From a bacterium (GTDB lineage: Bacteria; Verrucomicrobiota; Verrucomicrobiia; Limisphaerales; J093): a stretch of DNA of 64,000 nucleotides. The notes under the pieces are model-generated. The model was not told where the DNA came from. It saw only the letters and a list, made by a program, of their open reading frames with translations, and ran no database searches. How positions within the stretch are numbered: the first letter of the stretch is position 1; every line of letters starts with the position of its first letter. The position numbers and the translations under genes are program-made. Below are positions 9,143-17,240 of the stretch, piece after piece. The DNA lies in assembly GCA_021780105.1 (NCBI GenBank), contig JAJXZJ010000023.1, forward strand, positions 62,001 to 126,000, given 5' to 3'.

Positions 9143-11239
9143 TCAATTCTGGCCCCGACGCGTTTGGTAAAGGTTGGCCGCCACCTCTCGGCTGGCGGCG
9201 ATCATTTCCACGTAGGGCGTGTCCGCGACATCCACGAAGCCGATCTGATAATTCTCCTCGTCGTAGGTGCGGCCGGTTGTCGGCTCGTCCTGGTATTGGA
9301 ACCAGTGGCAGCCGACGAATTGCGGATGCCGCAGCGCACCGCGGACGTAATCCGTGTAAGCCCGCGCCCGCGCCGCCTGGTTTGCGGTCGGCACCAAGCC
9401 GGTGTGAAACAGGCCGCGGTCCAAGGCGCCAAAGTGGAATTCACCGATGATCAACGGCACGTCCGCCCCGCCGTTGAAATGAAAGTCCGCGACGCTGCGT
9501 TGATAGAGATTGTAGCTCACCACATCGCAGAACTTCGCCGCCGCCGCCGCCGCACGGGCGTTCACCCACGCGAACCGGCAGCCGAGGTAAAGCTGGTGCG
9601 GCGCGACGGCCTTGATGGCGTCGCGCACGGTTCGGAAATACTGCTCCGCGGCGCGCGTGTAAAACGTCTCCAAGTCGGCTGACGCACGCGCCTTGGCCGG
9701 CGCCTCGCGGCTTTCACGCAGCGCGTCCCACGACGCGTGACTCGTGCCCCAGGCGGCGTTGAGCCTGGCAATGTCGCCGTATTTCGCCTGCAAATCCGCG
9801 AGGAACGCCGCCTTCGCCGCCTGGTCGGCTGGCGACCGTAACGCCGCCAGGCCGAGCGACGTTTCGTCGCCCCACGACATTTCGTTGTCGGAGAAATAGC
9901 CGAGGCACCAGGGATCGCCCGCGCTGCCGCCCGCCTTGCCCGCCATGCTGCGGCGCACGCTCTCGGCAAAGCTGGCGTCGAACACATCCGGAAATTTGCC
10001 CCAGTAACCCTCGCTGCCTTCGATCATTCGCGTGCGGCCCGAGCTGACGGTGTCGGTGTAGGGCGTGCGGCGCAGCCGGCTCACGGTGGCGTCGGACCAA
10101 TTGCCGATGGTGTTGATGCCCCAGCTTCGCAGCCGCTGCTGGATGACGGCCGGGTAAACGCGTTGCCAGTCCGGGCCGTATTTGCGAAGCAAGTTGGCGC
10201 CGCCGAAGGAAAACGTCTGCACCGTGCGACCCGCGTAGTGGCCCTTGAGCGCGTAGCCCTGTGAGAGAAAGCCGGCGAATTCCGGCTGTTTGCCGGGAAA
10301 ATCGGCGAACCAGCTTTCGCGCTCCTCGACCGGCGTGGCGTCGCGCGCGCCGACACAGTCAATCCCCTGGGAAAAGAACAGGCGGCCATCCGGGTCCACC
10401 AGCCACCACTTGCCCTCGAGTTTCTGGGTGCGGAAAAAACCGGTGGCGTCGAGCCGGGGTCCGTTCGCCCAGCCGCCGTATTGATCCCAACCAACCGGGG
10501 CGGGCAGGCGCGCGAGTTCGTCCGCTTCCTTGGCGCGTTTCTCCGTCAATTCGGCGAGCGAATGCGTCTTGCCCGGCCAGTCCTTGTGCCGGTATTGGCC
10601 GAAGGTGTCCATGAACGGAAAGAACGGATCGGCATCGGTGATCCAGGCGGTCGGCGGCGTGTAACCGCCGGTGGCGCGGACGCTCTCGATTTCGAAGCGA
10701 CGGTCGGCGTCCGGGCAGCTGACGAACACAAGCAGTTGGATGACGTTCTTCGGATCAATCGTGCCCGGCCCGCCGATGGCGACCGGATAGCCTCTCATGC
10801 CGAAAAGTTTTTCGCCCAGTGTGCTGCCGGCGGCACGCGTCAACGACACATCGAGCGTGCCGGTTTGGCCGGGGTTGAGCCGCAGCGAGCCGGTCAGACA
10901 ATTTTTTGTGCCATCGGCGCCTGGATTATCCACGCGGCAATTCACGGTGACCACGTTGGTGCCGGCGTTGTGCAGTTGCAGTGTGACCGCCCCGTTGGGG
11001 GACAGATCCCAATGTCCCTCCGGTGCCGGCAGCGTGATGCCGGGCCATTCGGCTTGGTGGCCGGTGCTGACGGTCAGAACGCCGCTTTTGACGGAGACCG
11101 TCGCGTCCTGCGTGCGAACCGTCGCCGGATCAAAGCCGGACGTGAAATCGAACAACGTCCGATCCGCGGCGGCCACGGTGAACGCCGCCGCCAGCGCGGC
11201 CAGAAACGTGGAGAAGTGAATCGAGAGCAGCGCCTTCAT
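9143..11239 (-). CDS. Exported GH50-like beta-agarase-type enzyme
   Basis: A 698-residue protein from MKALLSIHFS with a signal peptide ending near AAAFTVAAA. Residues ~20-190 form a carbohydrate-binding-like jelly roll (LFDFTSGFDPATV). The TIM barrel carries WLVDPDGRLFFSQGID, the WCLGYFSDNEMSWG segment with probable acid/base Glu453, and IIGEFHFGALDRG with probable nucleophile Glu600, as in GH50 beta-agarases and the wider GH42-like group. GH50 enzymes cut agarose or neoagaro-oligosaccharides. Activity on agar here is inference; related non-agar activities are possible. The long ORF start was rejected because it lacks a signal peptide. Confidence 0.75.
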   Translation of the reverse strand: MKALLSIHFSTFLAALAAAFTVAAADRTLFDFTSGFDPATVRTQDATVSVKSGVLTVSTGHQAEWPGITLPAPEGHWDLSPNGAVTLQLHNAGTNVVTVNCRVDNPGADGTKNCLTGSLRLNPGQTGTLDVSLTRAAGSTLGEKLFGMRGYPVAIGGPGTIDPKNVIQLLVFVSCPDADRRFEIESVRATGGYTPPTAWITDADPFFPFMDTFGQYRHKDWPGKTHSLAELTEKRAKEADELARLPAPVGWDQYGGWANGPRLDATGFFRTQKLEGKWWLVDPDGRLFFSQGIDCVGARDATPVEERESWFADFPGKQPEFAGFLSQGYALKGHYAGRTVQTFSFGGANLLRKYGPDWQRVYPAVIQQRLRSWGINTIGNWSDATVSRLRRTPYTDTVSSGRTRMIEGSEGYWGKFPDVFDASFAESVRRSMAGKAGGSAGDPWCLGYFSDNEMSWGDETSLGLAALRSPADQAAKAAFLADLQAKYGDIARLNAAWGTSHASWDALRESREAPAKARASADLETFYTRAAEQYFRTVRDAIKAVAPHQLYLGCRFAWVNARAAAAAAKFCDVVSYNLYQRSVADFHFNGGADVPLIIGEFHFGALDRGLFHTGLVPTANQAARARAYTDYVRGALRHPQFVGCHWFQYQDEPTTGRTYDEENYQIGFVDVADTPYVEMIAASREVAANLYQTRRGQN

Positions 11240-11403
11240 AATTTGAACTTGGGACAACTTGAGTTGAGGCTGCACAAGCGATGTGGCTTTGTAAAGGATG
11301 GAGCGGCAACACGCGAAACGTCGGGTGGTCGGAGAGGAAACGCCGCGTCCCAGACAACCGTGGCCGCGCTTGAATTCCTCCCGGCTTTTCCTAATGTCGG
11401 CCC

Positions 11404-12093
11404 GTGGATCTCGCCAGCAATCTGTCCGCCGTCGAACAACGCCTCGCCGCCGCTTGCGCCTGCGCGGGTCGCGAACGGTCATCGGTGACGTTGGTCGCCG
11501 TGAGCAAGGGCCAGCCGCCGGAACTCGTGCAGGCGGCTGCGGACCTTGGCCTGACGTTGTTTGGGGAAAACAAAATGCAGGAGGCGAGGGCAAAAATCCC
11601 GCTCTGTCCGGGCCGCCTGCGCTGGCACATGATCGGTCATCTCCAGACCAACAAGGTCCGCGACGCGGTGCATTTCTTCGAAATGATTCACAGCGTGGAC
11701 AGCCTGGCGCTGGCGGAAGAGGTTCAAAAACAGGCGGAGAAGGCGGCCAAGCGGATGCCGGTGCTGCTGGAAGTGAACGTCGCCGGGGAGGCAAGCAAGT
11801 TTGGTTACGCGCCGGCGCGGTTGCTACAGGAATTGGGTCAGCTCAACGCGCTGCCGCGGCTGGAAATCCACGGTTTGATGACGATGGCGCCGTGGTCGCC
11901 GGATGCCGAACGGGCGCGGCCCGTCTTCCGCCGGCTGCGCGAGCTGAAGCAGGAATGCGAGCAACTCCTGGGCGCGCCGCTGGCCCATCTGAGCATGGGC
12001 ATGAGCGGCGACTTCGAGGTGGCCGTCGAGGAAGGCGCCACGCTGGTGCGGATCGGCACGGCGTTGTTTGGCGAGCGCCGCCCGGCGAAATAA
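11404..12093 (+). CDS. yggS: YggS/PLPBP pyridoxal-phosphate homeostasis protein
   Basis: A 229-residue protein with a GTG start. It is a PLP-binding TIM-barrel protein of the YggS family: LVAVSKGQPP contains the PLP lysine Lys35, followed by LFGENKMQEA, WHMIGHLQTNK, LEVNVAGEASKFGY, LMTMAPW and the phosphate-binding LSMGMSGDFEVAVEEGAT. Family members have no catalytic activity and keep vitamin B6 and amino-acid pools balanced. The full family length is present. It is divergent from the GH50-like gene. Confidence 0.93.
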   Translation: MDLASNLSAVEQRLAAACACAGRERSSVTLVAVSKGQPPELVQAAADLGLTLFGENKMQEARAKIPLCPGRLRWHMIGHLQTNKVRDAVHFFEMIHSVDSLALAEEVQKQAEKAAKRMPVLLEVNVAGEASKFGYAPARLLQELGQLNALPRLEIHGLMTMAPWSPDAERARPVFRRLRELKQECEQLLGAPLAHLSMGMSGDFEVAVEEGATLVRIGTALFGERRPAK

Positions 12094-12195
12094 GGATTGC
12101 GCCGCGGCCTGCTTTTCATCCGCCCGTCTTGCGGCGATTCTCCGGCATCGTGGAAAGACGGTGGACGCCACAGCCCAAAGTTGTAAGGTCGTGCC

Positions 12196-14235
12196 ATGCA
12201 AACCATCGGGCCGGCTCTCTTCGAGAACAAGGCCGACGGCCAATACGCCTCGCGCATTGGCACACTGTTCCCCCGCCACGAATTGCTCGTCACCGATCCG
12301 CCGATGCACGCGCTCCAGCGGGAGGTGTTCAAGGACTGGCTTCATGCCAGACAGATCAAGGCCGGCGTGCCGCCTTCCAGCGAACAACAGTTGGTCTGGG
12401 AGGCCGCCGAGAGCGTGGACCTCATCTTCGCCGGCGGCGACGTGGTGCAGATCCGGCCGGAAATCGAGCGGCTGGACCTCGCGTTTGCCGCCGATGATCA
12501 ACTGCAGGAGGCCTGGGGCGTGCCGCGACAGCGCATCCGCTTCCTGTCGGTGCGGAATCCTTCGGTCCGCCAGGCGTTGCGCGAGCGCGGTGAACTGTGG
12601 CGGATGACGGCGCCGCCGTCCGGAGCCGAGGAAATCAGCCGGGCGATTGCGCACTCGCGGGTGGCGATCGGCGAGCGTCCGCTCTACTACTACAATCCAC
12701 ACACCGGCAGCCGTCACGTCACCTTCACCGAGTTTCAGCGGCTGGCGGCGCTGGACGATGCCGCGCTGGCGCGGCAGCTTGACGAAATCGCGCAGCACAG
12801 CATCCGGCGCAACCGGCACGGCCATCCGGAAGTGTGTTTTTTTGGCGTGGACAGCCTGAAGTTTGGCGCGCCCAATTTTGTGGGAGTCGCGTTTGCCGAA
12901 CTGGCCGCCGCGGAGCTGCGTTCGCGCTATGACACCCTGGCGCGTCTGTTTGGCGACGCGACGGAGCCGGACCTGCGGGAGGACAGCCGGCACTCGGCCG
13001 CCTGGCGGGAACGCATGTTCGCCGCCATTGCCAGCGAGGACCGCGAGGAGCCGGCCCCGGAATTGCTCCAGGGCCTGAACCTGGACTTTTTCCTGCGGAT
13101 TCGCTGGCTGCCGGGCGGACGTTTCGAGGTGGGCGAGTTCATGTTTGCCGCCATCTTCCCCAGGGAAAACGGCGTGCCGAAGGACCCGGACTTGCAGCGG
13201 CTCTGGGATCCGCTCGCGCGCGGGTTCATCGCCAATTTCATCCGCGAATACGGCACCATCGAATATCTCAATCTGGGCCGGATCGAGCCTGCCGCCGGCA
13301 CGCCGCCGCCGGCGGGGCGCGGGCGGCGGGGCGTTTACCTGGCGGAGATCAAGGTCCGTGGTGAAACCAGCCCCCGCGTGCTGTTGTTGCGCGTGCAGCG
13401 TTGGGGCATTCGCGAACGCCTCGACGAGAAGGACGCCTTCGGCAAGCCGAAGGATTTCATCCGCGCGGTGTTTGAAACCGAGGAATATGTGGACTACACA
13501 CTGGACCGGCGGCTGGGCTGCCTGCAATTCGGCTTGCACCTGCCGCCGCGCGTCCACATGCGCCGGGTGACCGAGCCTTACCTCGACGGGCGCGAGGAAT
13601 TCCGCGGCCGCCTGTTTCCGGTCATTTATTTCGAGCGCGACTACCTGCCCGGCGTTCCCACGAACAAATTGCTCGACCGCAAACTGGCGGACCCGCGTTA
13701 CGCGCTGGCGCTGGCCCGCTTGCTTGGCCGCGCCGCCGCGCCGAACATTGTCGTGGGCCGCACGCTCGATCCGGTGTCGCCGGAGGTTTCCGGAGAAACG
13801 TTGTTCGACGACGGCAACGAAATCGTCGTCGAAGGCTCCGACGGGCTGCCGCGCGACCTGGTGCTGGTGGATCACAGCGGCGCGTTCGCCGACTGGCGCA
13901 CCGGCTCCCTCCTGGCGTTTGCCCGCAGTTACGCGGGGCCGGTGAACCGCCGGGTGGACAAGGTGCCCGATCCCAGACTTTTCGCCGAAACCTACCTCGC
14001 GGCCTTTCGCGAGGAATTCACCCGCATCCAGTCGGATTATCGCCGCCGGCGCGGCGCGTTTGACCGGCTGTTCAAGCACCTGCCTTACAGCGAAGGCAAT
14101 TTCGCGTGCCGCTGGGAGCGCGTTTTGCAGCGCCTGCGGGAAACGGAGCTCGAACCGCTGGTGCGCGAAATCGGCCGGCACATCACCGTGCTCACCCTGC
14201 CGGCGGCCCAGGATGTCGCGGCCGGCGGCCGGTGA
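12196..14235 (+). CDS. Large protein of unknown function, possible atypical kinase-like C-terminal half
   Basis: A 679-residue soluble protein without signal peptide or membrane segments; I do not recognise the family. The N-terminal part (1-130) is mixed and contains ESVDLIFAGGDVVQIRPE. Around 160-190 lies YYYNPHTGSRHVTFTEF. The C-terminal half has AEIKVRG (Lys386), LFDDGNEIVV (536-545) and LVLVDHSGAFADW (555-567). The order K, D..N, D(H)xG resembles the nucleotide-binding and catalytic loops of PI-kinase/HipA-like folds. This is a weak analogy only. It starts 102 bases after yggS and precedes a gene with its own strong ribosome-binding site. Confidence 0.6.
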   Translation: MQTIGPALFENKADGQYASRIGTLFPRHELLVTDPPMHALQREVFKDWLHARQIKAGVPPSSEQQLVWEAAESVDLIFAGGDVVQIRPEIERLDLAFAADDQLQEAWGVPRQRIRFLSVRNPSVRQALRERGELWRMTAPPSGAEEISRAIAHSRVAIGERPLYYYNPHTGSRHVTFTEFQRLAALDDAALARQLDEIAQHSIRRNRHGHPEVCFFGVDSLKFGAPNFVGVAFAELAAAELRSRYDTLARLFGDATEPDLREDSRHSAAWRERMFAAIASEDREEPAPELLQGLNLDFFLRIRWLPGGRFEVGEFMFAAIFPRENGVPKDPDLQRLWDPLARGFIANFIREYGTIEYLNLGRIEPAAGTPPPAGRGRRGVYLAEIKVRGETSPRVLLLRVQRWGIRERLDEKDAFGKPKDFIRAVFETEEYVDYTLDRRLGCLQFGLHLPPRVHMRRVTEPYLDGREEFRGRLFPVIYFERDYLPGVPTNKLLDRKLADPRYALALARLLGRAAAPNIVVGRTLDPVSPEVSGETLFDDGNEIVVEGSDGLPRDLVLVDHSGAFADWRTGSLLAFARSYAGPVNRRVDKVPDPRLFAETYLAAFREEFTRIQSDYRRRRGAFDRLFKHLPYSEGNFACRWERVLQRLRETELEPLVREIGRHITVLTLPAAQDVAAGGR

Positions 14236-14262
14236 TGACAATTTTCAAAAGGAGGGAAACCC

Positions 14263-16503
14263 ATGTGTAAACGGATTCTTAAACTCGGTCGGCTGGCGGT
14301 TGCCATTGCGGGCCTGTCCGCTTCGTTTTGGAGCCGGGCGGAAACTGCGGGAACCGACGTTAGAAATCTCCACTTCGACGGCAGCGACGCGCTCGCCGGC
14401 TGGGCAACCACGGGCAACGTGGCCGTTGATTTGACTAAGGATCGTGATGGCCGCGCCGGCGCGCTCAAGATTGCTCCCGGCGGCGCGGCCCGGCTCAAAC
14501 TGCGCGCCGGGGACGGATCGGGCCGGGCCGACTTCTGGGTTTATGACGACGGCACGCGGCCCGACAATCCGAAGGCCGGCCGTGCCGGTCCGCGTTGGGG
14601 CCTGGTGCAAAGCGACGGCCGCGTGTTCGCCGTCGGCATTCTTTACGCCAGCTATTTGGGCGGCAGCGAGGGCTACACGGCCACGGCATCGGACGGGAAG
14701 GATTGGTTCGACCAGTTGTTCTGGCTGGGCAGCAATCGCGCCCCCGCCGGCTGGCACCAGTGGACGATTGATTTTGATCCGGAAACCGGCTTGCACCTCC
14801 GCCGGGACGGCAAGGAACTCCATATTGACCTCGACAAGGCCGGCTTGCAGGGCTTCAGCGGGATTGCCATTTGGGGCGACAGCGGTCCGGGCGCGGGCCA
14901 GACCGTTTGGGTGAGCGATGTCGCCGTCACGTTGGGCGGGCCGGCGAACCTCGTCAAAACCGTCGAGGCCGATCCGTATGACGCGAAGGCGCTCGCCGCC
15001 GATCCGAGCCTTCACCGGCCGGTGACGATCTACACCACGAACAACGCCCCGCCGGCGCCAAGACTTGAAGACCTGCCGTGGAAGTCCAGCGTCTCGCAAT
15101 ACGGCATCACATGGACATTCGCGCAGCCGGCGCGCGTCGGGCAATTCGTGAACGGCGACTGGTATGTGGTCGGGCCGGTGACGATCCAGGCGATTAACCC
15201 GCGGCCGCTTTACGACGCGGAGATTCCGCGGCGCGAACTCGATCCCATGGACCTGGAGCGGCCGGAAGCCCGGCGTGTCCGCAACGGCTTCATGCTGAAT
15301 CCGCCGGCCGCAATGAAGGTCGCCTACGACAGCGGTGTGCGGAACTGGTTCGATCCGGCGCTGATCCAGAAACTGCCCGTGGCCATGAAGCCCGGCGACT
15401 CGCTCGTCGCCACCATCAGCATGGCCAAAGGCCTGGTGCTGCACGCGCAGTTGCGGAACAAGATCGAGCGCGGCGAGGACGATTCCAGCCCGATCCGGAC
15501 CGCCGCGGTGTTGACCTGCGCGGCCGTGCCGCCGCCGCCGGACGCGTTCCGGCCGGCGTTTTGCGATCGCACGCAGAAGCTTTACCTCGCCCGCAATCTG
15601 CGGCGTGACGCGCTGCCCGCCGCCGCCGCGACGAAGAGTATTCCCAACGTCGAACTTTATGTCCGGTTCACCCAACGACCGTGGGTGGGCACCTGTTTCT
15701 TCGGCTTCGAGGAGCCGGTCGAAAACATGCCGCAATACGGCCTCGAATATGGCCGCGTTGCCGGCATCTCGGCGCTGCTGCTCTGCACCGATCTCAAGCC
15801 GGAGCAGAAGGAGCCGCTGCTGCTCAACTACGTTCAGGTGGGCATTGACCTCGGCGGCATGATCCGCGCGGGACATCCCGGCTGGACCTGCTGGGGCGGG
15901 CACGGCAGCGGACGCAAACTGCCGATCGTGTTCGCAGGGCTGCTGCTGGGCGACGACCAGCTCGCCCACATCAACGAATCCTTCCCGAAGGCGAGTTTCG
16001 GCGAGGACGAGCAGACGGCTTACGGCGACGGCTGGACCGGGGCGAAGGTGGTGTTCACGGGACACTCCGGCATTGACGTGGTGACCGGCGCGGGCCGCTC
16101 GCGCGGCAGCGGCTGGGGACCTTACGAGCACACGCCGCCCTCCACTTGGAAGGACGGCCAGAACACCAGCGAAAGCTACCGCCGGTGCTGCACCAGCGTC
16201 GGTTGGGTCGCGCAGGCTTTGGCGCTCCGCCTCATGCGCGCCGAGAAGGCGTGGCACCACGACGCGTTATTCGATTACGTGGACCGCTGGATGTTCGAGA
16301 ACGACGCCGGGTTCGTGAAGACCATCAAGACGGCCACCGGTCGCGATCACGACCACGACTGGTCGCGGCAGGGCCAGGCCTGGGACGCGTTCGTCAACGA
16401 GATGTGGGCGCGCCATCGGCCCACGCTTGCCGCGCCCACCAACGGTTGGCAACAAGCGCACGACGACAGCTACTACCGCACGGCCGTCGAGACGCTCAAA
16501 TAA
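14263..16503 (+). CDS. Secreted 746-residue protein, N-terminal jelly roll, function unknown
   Basis: It starts at MCKRILKLGRL with a perfect AGGAGG (14250-14255) seven bases upstream, the clearest Shine-Dalgarno in the window, and a signal peptide (LAVAIAGLSASFWSRA). Residues ~35-225 resemble a concanavalin/LamG-like domain (LHFDGSDALAGW, WHQWTIDFDPETGLHL). The rest has an aromatic-rich region with WTCWGGHGSGRKLP, HINESFPKASFGEDE and a C-terminal helical part (RLMRAEKAWHHDALFDYVDR), suggesting an (alpha/alpha)-toroid of the heparinase/lyase type. A role in glycan processing is inferred only from export, architecture and neighbours. Confidence 0.65.
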   Translation: MCKRILKLGRLAVAIAGLSASFWSRAETAGTDVRNLHFDGSDALAGWATTGNVAVDLTKDRDGRAGALKIAPGGAARLKLRAGDGSGRADFWVYDDGTRPDNPKAGRAGPRWGLVQSDGRVFAVGILYASYLGGSEGYTATASDGKDWFDQLFWLGSNRAPAGWHQWTIDFDPETGLHLRRDGKELHIDLDKAGLQGFSGIAIWGDSGPGAGQTVWVSDVAVTLGGPANLVKTVEADPYDAKALAADPSLHRPVTIYTTNNAPPAPRLEDLPWKSSVSQYGITWTFAQPARVGQFVNGDWYVVGPVTIQAINPRPLYDAEIPRRELDPMDLERPEARRVRNGFMLNPPAAMKVAYDSGVRNWFDPALIQKLPVAMKPGDSLVATISMAKGLVLHAQLRNKIERGEDDSSPIRTAAVLTCAAVPPPPDAFRPAFCDRTQKLYLARNLRRDALPAAAATKSIPNVELYVRFTQRPWVGTCFFGFEEPVENMPQYGLEYGRVAGISALLLCTDLKPEQKEPLLLNYVQVGIDLGGMIRAGHPGWTCWGGHGSGRKLPIVFAGLLLGDDQLAHINESFPKASFGEDEQTAYGDGWTGAKVVFTGHSGIDVVTGAGRSRGSGWGPYEHTPPSTWKDGQNTSESYRRCCTSVGWVAQALALRLMRAEKAWHHDALFDYVDRWMFENDAGFVKTIKTATGRDHDHDWSRQGQAWDAFVNEMWARHRPTLAAPTNGWQQAHDDSYYRTAVETLK

Positions 16504-16722
16504 TGGGATACCGCGACTTTCGCTGCCGGGCCAGGGCGGATTGGGGAATGTGATGTTGCTGGGGTTCTGGCGGCGCGAGGGGGCAAGGTCGCCACCAGCT
16601 CGGCGGACTCAATTCGCTTTGGGTGGGCTGAGGCGGGGGTGGTTGGAGTGGCAGAGGCAGATTCAACTGCGCCGCAGCCACGCCACGTTCCAGTCCGGTT
16701 CGGCAAGACGCACCAGGTGCAG
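16504..16722. other. Intergenic stretch after the truncated NUDIX gene, no gene recognised
   Basis: Beyond the stop of the NUDIX remnant no Nudix box appears in any minus-strand frame. The sequence holds only low-complexity proline-rich shadow ORFs. It could be the edge of an inserted element that cut off the NUDIX gene, but I see no transposase motif or clear inverted repeat. Confidence 0.4.
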
Positions 16723-17007
16723 TTACCCCACCGACCGCTCGCGCACCAGCAGGAGCTTGTCGTCCCGAAACACCACGCCCCGCACGTCCACCTTGGGCGT
16801 GGCGTAGTCGGTTTCCTTTTCGAGCAAGCCAAGTATGGTCGTGATTTTGAGGCCGGAGCCTTCGGCCAGCATCTCGGCGGCGAGCTGGCGGATGGCGCGG
16901 TAACGCTCAAGATCATACGGGTCGCGGGCGAAGGTGAGACCGTTTTGGGCAATGGTCTGCAGCCGCGTGCTCCAATCCAGCCAGCGTATGTTCGAGGATT
17001 TTACCAT
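16723..17007 (-). pseudogene. Truncated NUDIX hydrolase, N-terminal part only
   Basis: The 94 residues read IRWLDWSTRLQTIAQNGLTF, ARDPYDLERYRAIRQLAAEM and VDVRGVVFRDDKLLLVRERS. This is the helical N-terminal domain plus the first strands of the NUDIX hydrolases that carry the Nudix_hydro_N domain. Full-length members have about 200 residues and continue with a GGW-type strand and the Nudix box (GX5EX7REUXEEXGU). Here a stop comes right after RERSVG and no box is found downstream, so no metal-binding catalytic site is left. Start at the ATG at 17007. Confidence 0.7.
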
Positions 17008-17240
17008 GATGTCCGGGATCCAACGTGACGGGCCGGCAACCGAATTACAAGCCGCCGCGCGAGCCGCTCCTCTTCTCGCCAGCCATATAGCGCCGCCGCT
17101 TCCGGTTCGCTTCGTCCGGGGTGAATCGTAATCAAAACGGGAAACCCGCCGCGAGCGGTTTCATTCAAGTTCCGCAGTGAACAACGCCGCCTTGACACCC
17201 GAGCGACGTGGTTCAGCTTTGGGCGCAACACGAACGCATC

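Noticed and set aside
11824-14241. 805-residue minus-strand ORF
   Set aside because: Antisense to yggS and the 679-residue gene; no motif, shadow composition.
14245-16260. 671-residue minus-strand ORF
   Set aside because: Antisense to the secreted 746-residue protein, which has a signal peptide and AGGAGG.
17190-17225. TTGACA-like string before the alpha-2-macroglobulin gene
   Set aside because: No acceptable -10 element at 16-18 bases.
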